From positions 1 to 64,000 of the forward strand of contig DATIYM010000011.1 in the NCBI GenBank assembly GCA_035517615.1: a stretch of 64,000 nucleotides of DNA. Reading direction: 5' to 3'. Made by a program: the position numbers and the translations under genes. Origin of the DNA: AG25 sp035517615 (lineage in GTDB: Bacteria; Gemmatimonadota; Gemmatimonadetes; Gemmatimonadales; GWC2-71-9). Shown piece by piece: positions 51,448 to 59,023 of the stretch. The notes below the pieces were generated by a model. It saw only the letters and a list, made by a program, of their open reading frames with translations. It did no database searches and was not told the origin of the DNA. Position 1 is the stretch's first letter. Every line of letters begins with the position of its first letter.

Positions 51448-51870
51448 CTACTTGCGGTGGTCAAGCACCTCGCGCAACACGAACACCACCGCATGCGGCG
51501 TGAACGGCTTGTGGAGCAGCGGAACCCCCTCGTCGACCGGGCGGGATACGTGCGTAGCCCCGTTTTCGTATCCCGACATATAGACCACCGGCGGCCGAAT
51601 TCCCGCTGCTCGCAGCCGATCCACCAGCCCAGGCCCATCGAGCCGGGGCATGACCACGTCCGTCAGCAGCACGTCGATGGTTTCCCCCGTGTGCTCGATC
51701 ACGTCGATCGCGTCTTCGCCATCGGTTGCCGTCAATACGGAGAATCCGAGGTTCTTGAGCATCCGCGCGAGCGCTGTTCGCAGGTTTTCGTCGTCCTCTA
51801 CGACCAGCACCATCTCACCACGTCCAGGAAGCCCGCGCAGCGTGTGGGCGCCTTTTGATCCTTCGGACAA
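51448..51870 (-). CDS. Receiver-only response regulator (paralogue 2)
   Basis: The product is 140 residues from a TTG at 51870 (GGAG upstream). It has the same LRGLPGRGE linker and a receiver about 60 percent identical by eye to paralogue 1 (VVEDDENLRTALARMLKNLGFSV, LTDVVMP, HKPFTP). The two genes converge with 76 bp between them, and both are preceded by the same promoter motif. They form an inverted duplication. Confidence 0.85.
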   Translation of the reverse strand: MSEGSKGAHTLRGLPGRGEMVLVVEDDENLRTALARMLKNLGFSVLTATDGEDAIDVIEHTGETIDVLLTDVVMPRLDGPGLVDRLRAAGIRPPVVYMSGYENGATHVSRPVDEGVPLLHKPFTPHAVVFVLREVLDHRK

Positions 51871-51907
51871 TCCGATCTCCAGCAGTTTGAGGCGATGCGA
51901 CAAGTAA

Positions 51908-51926
51908 GCGAAAGGACAATGCCGGG
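51908..51926 (-). promoter_or_regulatory. Motif shared by two receiver genes, copy 2
   Basis: This is the partner of 50881-50899, read leftward, 37 bp before the TTG of paralogue 2. Confidence 0.5.
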
Positions 51927-51989
51927 ACCAATACCGAATGCGTAGACTTCTCATGCCGAGCACGCATGACCCAGAACGTGGCGGAATGA

Positions 51990-53903
51990 ATGGATTTCAG
52001 CGACCTGCGCTACTTCGGAGCGATCGCCGCGACGCAAAGTTTCACCCGCGCGGCGCGCGAAGCGAGGATTGCTCAACCGGCGCTCTCGCGCCGAATCCGC
52101 GTGCTGGAACGCGAGCTCGACATCGTGCTCCTCAATCGCGGCGCTCGAGGAGTCACGCTGACCGCTGCCGGGGAAACGTTCGCGGCAGCCGCCACCCAGC
52201 TGCTCTCCGATGCCGCCGCGGCTCTCGAGCGGGCCCAGGCGACCGCGGCCGGCCGGCGCGGCCGGGTGATTCTCGCCGCCATGCGTGCCGCCGTGGCGGG
52301 CGGGTTCCCGATCGCGCTGCAGGAATCACTGCGCCAGGACCACCCTGAGATCGCCCTTGTGGTCCAGGACTTCGATCCGCCGGACACGTGGGAAGCGGTC
52401 GCAGACGGCCGGGCCGATGTCGCGGTGTGCGTCGAAAGCGCACTCATGCCCGGACTCGTGGCGGAGCTCTTGTGGATCGAAACGATCGACCGCGCGATCG
52501 TGCCACGCAGCCATCCCCTCGCCACGCGCGGCACGGTCTCACTCTCCGATTTCGGATCGCTGCCGCTCCTCGTCTCGCCCAACACCGTTTCGCCTGAGAC
52601 GGCAGGCCGCATTGCGGAGCCGCTGCAGCAGGCCGGCCTCCGCTCGCCAGTCGAGCTGATCGCGGGCGACCTGCGCGCGGTGCATCTCGCCGTCGCGCAG
52701 GGCCGCGGCTGGACGCTCGTGATGCGCTCGCGTGCCGAAGCGCGACCCGAAGGGACTGCGGTCCTCACGGTGACCGGTCTCGCCATGAAGGTGCGCATGC
52801 AAGCCATCTGGCGCCGCGGCGAGCGGCGACCGGTTGTGGGCACGGTGCTCCAGCGGGTGTTGCAGCTCGGACGAGCCAACGCGGGCAACGCCAAAGCGAC
52901 GGTGGCTCCGCTGCCTCCCCCACTCCCGCATGCGCCGCGCGCGCGACGGCCGCGGTTTCCGCCCGGCACCATTCCTCCCGGGCTCGAGCTCGCCCATCTG
53001 CGGGCACTCGTGGCCGTCGCCGCGAGTCAGACGATCGGCCGATCCGCGAAACAGCTCGGCATTACGCAGCCGGCCCTGTCACGCCGGCTGGCCGCGCTCG
53101 AGAACGTGATCGGTATCGCCCTGCTCGAGCGCTCGGCGCGCGGGGTCACGCTCACGCCGGCGGGTCACTCGCTCGCCGACGATGCACCGGCGCTCCTCTC
53201 CGCCGCGGACCGGTTCCTCCACGAGATCTCGCGCGCCCGGCGCGGGGTCGAGGGGCGCTGCGTGATTGGCGCGGTCGCCACCGCGGCGTCCAGTGCGCTG
53301 CTCGCGCGCGTGACCGAGCGCTGCCTGACCCGGCATCCCGAGATTCACGTGCTGGTCGAGGAGGTCGCCACGCCCAAGCTGCCGGCGGCGCTCGCCAGCG
53401 CCGAGATCGACCTCGGACTGGGACACGCGTTCCCCATCGGCCGCCGCCCCGCCGGCATCGTCGTGACGCCCGTCCAGAAGGACATGCTCGACACGGCGTT
53501 GATTCCGCCGACCCACGCGCTCGCGCTGCGCCGCCGCATCGAGGCGCGCGAGCTCCGCGATCTGCCGTTCCTGTTCATGGAACGGGTGTTCCAGCCGGAG
53601 TTCTACGACCGCGTGCTGTCGAGCCTCAAGGCGCACGGGCTGGTACCACGCATCGAGGCGAGTTACGACAGCCTCCACATCGTCTGGGCGCTCGTCGCAC
53701 AGGGAAAGGGATGGGCCCTGGGATTTCATTCCCAGCGCGCGCGCCCGCCCAGCGGCACCGCGGCCGTCCACATCAACGATTTTCGTTTGCCGTTTGGCCT
53801 CGACCTGCTGTCGCGCGTCGGGGAATCGCGGCCCCCGGTGCTCGCCGTGGCGGCGGCGTTCCGCGAGATCTCCGGGTCGCGTCGTAAGCGGCGCTCGGCG
53901 TAG
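51990..53903 (+). CDS. Double LysR-type regulator in one polypeptide
   Basis: The product is 637 residues, about twice the normal LysR length. Module 1 has an HTH at about 1-62 (FGAIAATQSFTRAAREARIAQPALSRR) and a substrate-binding domain at about 88-298. A Pro/Arg linker (about 300-332) leads to module 2, with an HTH at about 335-395 (LVAVAASQTIGRSAKQLGITQPALSRR) and a second substrate-binding domain at about 420-625. Both HTHs keep the PALSRR recognition end. It may act as an intramolecular dimer or read two ligands. It converges with the permease operon. Confidence 0.9.
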   Translation: MDFSDLRYFGAIAATQSFTRAAREARIAQPALSRRIRVLERELDIVLLNRGARGVTLTAAGETFAAAATQLLSDAAAALERAQATAAGRRGRVILAAMRAAVAGGFPIALQESLRQDHPEIALVVQDFDPPDTWEAVADGRADVAVCVESALMPGLVAELLWIETIDRAIVPRSHPLATRGTVSLSDFGSLPLLVSPNTVSPETAGRIAEPLQQAGLRSPVELIAGDLRAVHLAVAQGRGWTLVMRSRAEARPEGTAVLTVTGLAMKVRMQAIWRRGERRPVVGTVLQRVLQLGRANAGNAKATVAPLPPPLPHAPRARRPRFPPGTIPPGLELAHLRALVAVAASQTIGRSAKQLGITQPALSRRLAALENVIGIALLERSARGVTLTPAGHSLADDAPALLSAADRFLHEISRARRGVEGRCVIGAVATAASSALLARVTERCLTRHPEIHVLVEEVATPKLPAALASAEIDLGLGHAFPIGRRPAGIVVTPVQKDMLDTALIPPTHALALRRRIEARELRDLPFLFMERVFQPEFYDRVLSSLKAHGLVPRIEASYDSLHIVWALVAQGKGWALGFHSQRARPPSGTAAVHINDFRLPFGLDLLSRVGESRPPVLAVAAAFREISGSRRKRRSA

Positions 53904-53915
53904 GGACGAAACGCC

Positions 53916-53940
53916 GAGGGCGGAAGACGGAACGCGGAAG
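53916..53940. repeat. GCGGAAC-rich intergenic repeat 1
   Basis: Repeated GGCGGAAGACGGAACGCGG lies between the double-LysR stop and the permease stop. It is related to 57167, 58669 and 60893. Confidence 0.5.
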
Positions 53941-53965
53941 ACAGATCGCTTTCCCGTGCGACCCT

Positions 53966-55327
53966 TCAGGGCACGGAGGGGGAACGACGATCGCGCAACA
54001 CTCGGTACCCGAGTGGCCCCACGAGCCCCAACGCCAGCGCGATCAGCACACCCGGCAACCCGCTCTCATGGTCTCCCACTTCAAGCGCAACCCCCACCCC
54101 GAGCAACGCGAGCGGAAGCAGCGCGAGAGCAACGAGACCAGCCGTGGGAAGCGGGACACGGAACGGCCCCCGCAGGCCGGGCTCGGCTCTCCGGAGCCGC
54201 ACGAGCGCCGCAAACTCGAGGGCCAGGGCGGTCGTGTATAGGAGCACGTCCGCCGCAAGCAGTCCGCCGAACGAGAGCAACGCGAACAGCGAATAGGCGA
54301 CCGCGGACACGAGCACGGCGTTCGTCGGCGTGCCACGCGCGTCGGTGAGGCGGAGCGACGCGGGCAGGAATCCGTCCCGCGCCAGGACGAGCGGAATCCG
54401 CGAATAGGAGAGCAGCAGCGCATTGAAGAGCGCGAACGCGCTCACCATCCCGGCCAGCGCGAGCCACCGGCCGAGCCAGCCGCCGACGAGGGTGGACCCG
54501 AGAGCCGGCCAGGCGCCGTCGGACCACGCCGTCCACGGCGTGAGCGCCAGAACGGGAACGATCGCGGCGAGATAGACGATGACCACCAACGGCAACGCGC
54601 GCGCCAGCGCGCGCGGATAGGTTCGTCCCGCCTGTTCGATCTCCTCGCCAATCGTCGAAGCGTTGTCCCAGCCCGAAAAATTCCAGATGCTCTGCGAGAT
54701 GCCGAGTCCCAGCAAACCGGCAAACGATTTCCCGGGAGCGTGAAACGGCTCGAACATTCCTGAAACCGCGCCGAGATGGAGCCAGCGCACGAGCGCGTCA
54801 CCCGCCAGCACGGCGAACGGCAACAGCACGGCGAATACGAACCACGATGACACCGCGCCCACCACGCGCGTCCCCCGCACGTTGAGCCACGTCGCGCCCC
54901 AGATGATCACGAGCGCCAGCATCCAGCTCTCGGCTCGCGACACCCCCGGCAGGAAAAAACGGGTGTACTGAATGAACAGCACGGGATAAATCGCCATGTC
55001 CACGAGCGAGTAGATCCAGGATAGCCAGCCGTTCCAGAAGCCCCAGAACGGCCCGAAGGCGCGCTTGACCCACTGGTAGTAGCCGCCTTCGATCGGCAGC
55101 ATGGAGGCGAGCTCGCCGATCAGCAGGGTCTCGGGAACGCTGTAGAGCAGTGGCGTCAGCACGAGCAGCAACACAGCGAGGCCGGGGCCGATGCTGCCCA
55201 CGATCCCCTCCAGGCCAAATGGCCCGCCCGAGACCGTGAAGAACAACACCGCCACGAGCGGCCCGAGCCGCAGGGCAGCCCGCGGTGCTATGCCGATTTG
55301 CGCACCGCGGCCGAAAACGCCTGCCAT
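53966..55327 (-). CDS. APC-family amino-acid permease
   Basis: The product is 453 residues with about 12 transmembrane helices. APC features: FFTVSGGPFGLEGIVGSIGPG in helix 1 and SIWNFSGWDNASTIGEEI in helix 6. It imports amino acids or amines. Its start overlaps the PuuD-like gene by 40 bp. With an aminotransferase and a glutamyl-amine hydrolase upstream, an amine or gamma-glutamyl substrate is likely, but this is inference. Confidence 0.88.
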   Translation of the reverse strand: MAGVFGRGAQIGIAPRAALRLGPLVAVLFFTVSGGPFGLEGIVGSIGPGLAVLLLVLTPLLYSVPETLLIGELASMLPIEGGYYQWVKRAFGPFWGFWNGWLSWIYSLVDMAIYPVLFIQYTRFFLPGVSRAESWMLALVIIWGATWLNVRGTRVVGAVSSWFVFAVLLPFAVLAGDALVRWLHLGAVSGMFEPFHAPGKSFAGLLGLGISQSIWNFSGWDNASTIGEEIEQAGRTYPRALARALPLVVIVYLAAIVPVLALTPWTAWSDGAWPALGSTLVGGWLGRWLALAGMVSAFALFNALLLSYSRIPLVLARDGFLPASLRLTDARGTPTNAVLVSAVAYSLFALLSFGGLLAADVLLYTTALALEFAALVRLRRAEPGLRGPFRVPLPTAGLVALALLPLALLGVGVALEVGDHESGLPGVLIALALGLVGPLGYRVLRDRRSPSVP

Positions 55328-56031
55328 ACGCGGAGATTGCCGGGATGCTCCTCGAGCATGCGCTCGGGATGAAACTGCAAGCCCACGAGGAATCGGGCTC
55401 GGGGATCGTAGAATGCCTCGATCAGGCCGTCTTCCGCCTGGGCCATGGAACGGAGTCGCGGCGCGAGACGGCGAATCCCCTGGTGATGATAACTGTTGAC
55501 GCGAATGGTCGGGTCGCTGTACCAGCGGGCGAGCGGTGTCCCGGGCACGATCGAGAGGGAGTGCCGGTACGTGTCGTAATTATCGTAATCGATGTGCGGC
55601 AACGCGGACCGGTTGTCGTGTTGCACGTCGACGAATAGCGTGCCGCCGCACGTCACGTTCACGATCTCCGAGCCGCGACAGATGCCGAGAATCGGAATGC
55701 TCCGTTTCAACGCCAGCCGAACCAGGCGGATTTCGATCTCGTCTCGCTCGGGATGGGTGTCTTCGAGATGCTCACGATTGACTGGCTTGGCCGCGTACCG
55801 TTCGGGCTCGATGTCTTCGCCTTCGACGAGCACCAGGCCGCGCATTCCGCGGGCATATTGCGCCAGGCGCGCCACCGTACCGGGAACGACCGGCACCATG
55901 ACGGGCAACAGTTTGAGCCGGATCAGGAGCTCAAGGTGCAACTCCGCCACGTAATCGATGCTGCGATTCTTGCGGATCATGCGGCGGGTGACAACGAGAA
56001 CGGGGGGCGCCTCAGCTGCGCGAGGCGTCAT
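55288..56031 (-). CDS. PuuD-like gamma-glutamyl hydrolase (peptidase C26)
   Basis: The product is 247 residues. A class I glutamine amidotransferase fold has nucleophile C118 in GICRG and the His-Glu pair H221-E223 in QFHPERM. The family cleaves gamma-glutamyl-GABA or related amides in putrescine degradation. The start overlaps the aminotransferase stop in ATGA. It is part of the leftward aminotransferase, hydrolase, permease operon. Confidence 0.85.
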   Translation of the reverse strand: MTPRAAEAPPVLVVTRRMIRKNRSIDYVAELHLELLIRLKLLPVMVPVVPGTVARLAQYARGMRGLVLVEGEDIEPERYAAKPVNREHLEDTHPERDEIEIRLVRLALKRSIPILGICRGSEIVNVTCGGTLFVDVQHDNRSALPHIDYDNYDTYRHSLSIVPGTPLARWYSDPTIRVNSYHHQGIRRLAPRLRSMAQAEDGLIEAFYDPRARFLVGLQFHPERMLEEHPGNLRVWQAFSAAVRKSA

Positions 56032-57146
56032 CGCGTGAGCGTCTCGAGCGCCTCGACCAGTTTGGCGTCCTTTTCCCTCCCCTGCGACGCGACCCGCACA
56101 TGAAACCGGTCCATGCCGACCTTGTTCGAGCAATCGCGGACATACATGAGGTGCTCTTCGAGCAGCCTCCGCTGCAGCTCGGTGGCGGTCATCCCGTTCA
56201 GCAGCTTGAACAGCACGAAGTTCGCACCCGTCGGATACATGTCGATCGCTGGAATGGCTTCGAGCGCGCGCGCGAGCCAGTGCACGTCGGCGATCAGTCG
56301 CTTGCGCGCCACGTGATACTCGGCGTCGGTCGCCGGCAAGAGCGACAGGAAATACTGGGCCAGAGTGTTCAGGTTCCAGGTCGGGAGGTGGCGGCGCAGC
56401 CGGTTCAAAATGTAGAGATTGGCGCTGTAGCAATAGCCCAGCCTCAAGCCGGGAACGCCGCAATGCTTGCTCATGCTGCGCACAATCAAGAGGTTCGAGA
56501 ACCGATCGGCGACCATGAGCAGGCTCGGAATCGGATCCCCCGCGAAATCGATGAACGACTCGTCGACGATCACGAGCTCCAGGTCCTGCGCGTCGTCCAT
56601 GAACGCGACCATCTCGTCCTGCGGGATGAGCTGGCCCGTGGGGTTGCCCGGATTGATGAGCAACAGCGCCCGCAGATTCTGCTTTCGCACCCAATCGAGA
56701 TACTCCGCGGGCCGGAGCTGGTAGCGCTCGCCGGGATCGAGCGGATACAGCTCGGCGTCACGCAAATCCCGCATCTTGTCGATGTACTCGCCGAACGTCG
56801 GCACCGGCACCGCGATCCGATCGATCAAGGTCATGTTGATCAGCGCGATGATCTCGGTGGCGCCGTTGCCGATCACCAGGTGCGAGGGGTTGACGTGCAA
56901 CACCGCGGCCAGATGCTCCTGGCTCAGATAGGGATTACTCGACGGATACGACTTGATCAGGTTCGGCAGGTTGCGCTGCAGGTCCAGCATCATCGCCGCG
57001 GTTGGATAATACGGATTGGCGATGAAGCAAAAATCGATGATGTCCTTGGCGCGCTCGTAGCCGACCAGATCGGCCAGCGCGGGGGAGTGGGACGTCTCGT
57101 AGAAGAGGTGCCGACGCAGGTCGGTCTCGTGGGCGATCCCGGTCAT
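56028..57146 (-). CDS. PLP-dependent aminotransferase (class I/II, HisC-like)
   Basis: The product is 372 residues. NPGNPTG at 165-171 and the PLP lysine K227 in SMSKHCGVPGLRLGY mark an aspartate-aminotransferase fold, nearest in style to HisC/CobD. It is the first gene of the operon with the PuuD-like hydrolase and the permease, which argues for a catabolic or amine role rather than histidine synthesis, although hisD lies 4.7 kb away. A TTG at 57167 is an alternative start. Confidence 0.85.
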   Translation of the reverse strand: MTGIAHETDLRRHLFYETSHSPALADLVGYERAKDIIDFCFIANPYYPTAAMMLDLQRNLPNLIKSYPSSNPYLSQEHLAAVLHVNPSHLVIGNGATEIIALINMTLIDRIAVPVPTFGEYIDKMRDLRDAELYPLDPGERYQLRPAEYLDWVRKQNLRALLLINPGNPTGQLIPQDEMVAFMDDAQDLELVIVDESFIDFAGDPIPSLLMVADRFSNLLIVRSMSKHCGVPGLRLGYCYSANLYILNRLRRHLPTWNLNTLAQYFLSLLPATDAEYHVARKRLIADVHWLARALEAIPAIDMYPTGANFVLFKLLNGMTATELQRRLLEEHLMYVRDCSNKVGMDRFHVRVASQGREKDAKLVEALETLTR

Positions 57147-57166
57147 GCAGGGGATTCTAATGGTCA

Positions 57167-57201
57167 AACGCGGACGGCGGAACGCGTTCGCCTTCCGCGT
57201 T
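57167..57201. repeat. GCGGAAC-rich palindrome 2
   Basis: AACGCGGA at 57167 is complementary to TCCGCGTT at 57194. It lies just upstream of the aminotransferase gene. Confidence 0.55.
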
Positions 57202-57275
57202 CACTTACCCTGCCTGATCACCTCTATTTGTTCCGTGGAGCGGCGGGCTGCTCATTGCCAGTCTCGCGTGAGGGC

Positions 57276-57671
57276 CTAGAATCCGATGTGCAGGCCCAGA
57301 CTGGCGTTCCCGGCAATCGTATACGCTTCCAGTCCGATGACCGACCCGAACCACACCGTTCGCCAGCGCTGAGGCAAGAGCGCGCCGATCCCGACGGTCC
57401 CGCCGATCGCGAGCATGTTATAAAGGGCCAGCCGACCGCTCGAGGGGTGAGTGCCAAGAATCGGATTCTTCTCCGCCCAGCCCTGGCCCATCGCCTGGCG
57501 GGTTTGCGACCAGTCGATGAGGATCGAGAGGCTCGCAGCGGACGCGAGGGCGACGTGTGCTGTCGTCCAGCTATGATCTGCCTGGGCGGCCGCTCCCCTT
57601 GGCGTGATCGCGAGGAGGAGCGTCAGGGTGAGAAGCGCGGGCGCGAGCTGCACGCCACCGGTACCGGGCAA
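57276..57671 (-). CDS. Small exported membrane protein, unknown
   Basis: The product is 131 residues. A signal peptide (LTLLLAITPRGAAAQA) is followed by two or three short hydrophobic helices (TVGIGALLPQRW, TVWFGSVIGLEAYTIAG). The TTG at 57671 has GAGG eight bases upstream; a GTG at 57653 is an alternative. No family is known. Confidence 0.6.
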   Translation of the reverse strand: MPGTGGVQLAPALLTLTLLLAITPRGAAAQADHSWTTAHVALASAASLSILIDWSQTRQAMGQGWAEKNPILGTHPSSGRLALYNMLAIGGTVGIGALLPQRWRTVWFGSVIGLEAYTIAGNASLGLHIGF

Positions 57672-57857
57672 ATCACATGCCTCGGAGCTGATGCAGACAC
57701 GGCGTGGTAGTGAACGTCCACTGCTGCAACAACGCTACAGCACTGCGCGGCTTCCCGCCAACCGTCCGACCGACCGCTGTACGCGTGTTCCGCCCGACGA
57801 CGTTGTTCGTTGCAACGCGGCGACAACGTGCGCAGCAAAGCGAGCGTACCAGCGAGA

Positions 57858-58667
57858 ATGGGTTCGTCGATCACGATTCCGGACGCCGCCGTCGTCCCTG
57901 CATCCCCATTGCGGCGGCCGGCTCGGATTCCCCTCACCATCGTCATTCCGACCCTCAATGAAGCCCCGCGGCTCGGCGAGCTGCTGGAGACGCTCGATTG
58001 GGCCGACGAGGTGATTGTGGCGGACGGCGGCTCGAGCGACGAGACTGCCGCGGTCGCACGCCGGCATGGCGCGCGGGTGCTCGATTGTGCGGCAACGACG
58101 ATTGCCAGCCAGCGGAACCGCGCGATCGCGGCCGCGCGCAATGAATGGGTGTTCGCGCTCGACGCCGATGAGCGGATTTCCGAGCAGCTGCGCGACGACC
58201 TGGCGGCTACCGTGCGGCGGCCCGCACATCGCGCCTACCGCGTGCGGCGCCAGAATTTCTTTCTCGGCCGCGAGCGCCGCCACGGACGCTGGGGCCGTGA
58301 CTGGCAGGTCCGCCTGTTCACCCGTGATCAGCGGTTTGTGGCGACGACGGTACACGAGCACCTCGAAGCCGTAAGCGATACGGGCTCGCTCAATGGCCTG
58401 CTCGTGCACGTTCCGTATCGCAATCTGCGGCACCAGCTGGATAAGCTCGCCATGTACGCATTGTGGGGGGCCGAAGATCTGGCGCGGCGCGGCCGCCGAA
58501 CGACCGTGTGGGAGCTCAGCGCGCGGCCGGTATGGCGCTTTCTGCGGGATTACCTGTTGTACGCGAACTGCCTGGACGGAGCGTTCGGACTGCTCACGTC
58601 CGTGCTCTCGGCATACGCGTGCTTTCTCAAGTACGCGGCGCTGTGGGAGATTAGAAACAAGCGCTGA
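57858..58667 (+). CDS. Family 2 glycosyltransferase (WaaE/KdtX-like)
   Basis: The product is 269 residues. GT2 core: IVIPTLNEAPRLGELLETL, EVIVADGGSSDET and FALDADERIS (the metal-binding DxD region). A helical C-terminus follows (FFLGRERRHGRWGRDWQVRLF). This pattern fits lipopolysaccharide-core glucosyltransferases of the WaaE group that act at the inner membrane. It stands alone, rightward, with a GCGGAAC palindrome after its stop. Confidence 0.8.
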   Translation: MGSSITIPDAAVVPASPLRRPARIPLTIVIPTLNEAPRLGELLETLDWADEVIVADGGSSDETAAVARRHGARVLDCAATTIASQRNRAIAAARNEWVFALDADERISEQLRDDLAATVRRPAHRAYRVRRQNFFLGRERRHGRWGRDWQVRLFTRDQRFVATTVHEHLEAVSDTGSLNGLLVHVPYRNLRHQLDKLAMYALWGAEDLARRGRRTTVWELSARPVWRFLRDYLLYANCLDGAFGLLTSVLSAYACFLKYAALWEIRNKR

Positions 58668-58668
58668 G

Positions 58669-58724
58669 AACGCGGAACGCGGAACGCGGAACATCAGTTC
58701 CGACTTCCGCGCTCCGCGTCCGCC
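58669..58724. repeat. GCGGAAC tandem repeat and palindrome 3
   Basis: Three exact tandem copies of AACGCGG (58669-58689) face a complementary arm TTCCGCGCTCCGCGTCCGCC at 58705. It sits between the convergent stops at 58667 and 58726 and may act as a terminator. Confidence 0.6.
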
Positions 58725-58725
58725 T

Positions 58726-58977
58726 TTACTCTCCCCACTCCCGCCGCGGCCCCTTTTTGGGGCGGAACTCTTCGTCCTCTTCATCGTCGAACTCGTCGTC
58801 GAGGTCGTCGTACTCGTCCAAGTCGTCGGATTCTTCATCCTCGAGCTCGTCTTCGTCGAGCTCGTCCTCGAAGTCTTCGCCCAGGTCTTTATCCTCTTCG
58901 AAGTCTTCGAAATCTTCATCGTCGTGACTGTCGCTGCGGCGCTTGAGCGACCAGTCCGACGTGTCACGGCACAACAT
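58726..58977 (-). CDS. Extremely acidic disordered small protein
   Basis: The product is 83 residues, of which 44 (53 percent) are Asp or Glu, packed in residues 16-70 with intervening Phe and Leu. A basic patch (RPKKGPRR) is near the C-terminus. GGGGG lies 5 bp before the ATG. It cannot fold as a globular domain alone and is probably a nucleic-acid mimic, chaperone-like tail or ion buffer. It is leftward, downstream of typA by 46 bp. Confidence 0.7.
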   Translation of the reverse strand: MLCRDTSDWSLKRRSDSHDDEDFEDFEEDKDLGEDFEDELDEDELEDEESDDLDEYDDLDDEFDDEEDEEFRPKKGPRREWGE

Positions 58978-59023
58978 TGTCACCCCCAGCTAAGGTTGTG
59001 GTTGAACGACTTTCACGGTTCGA

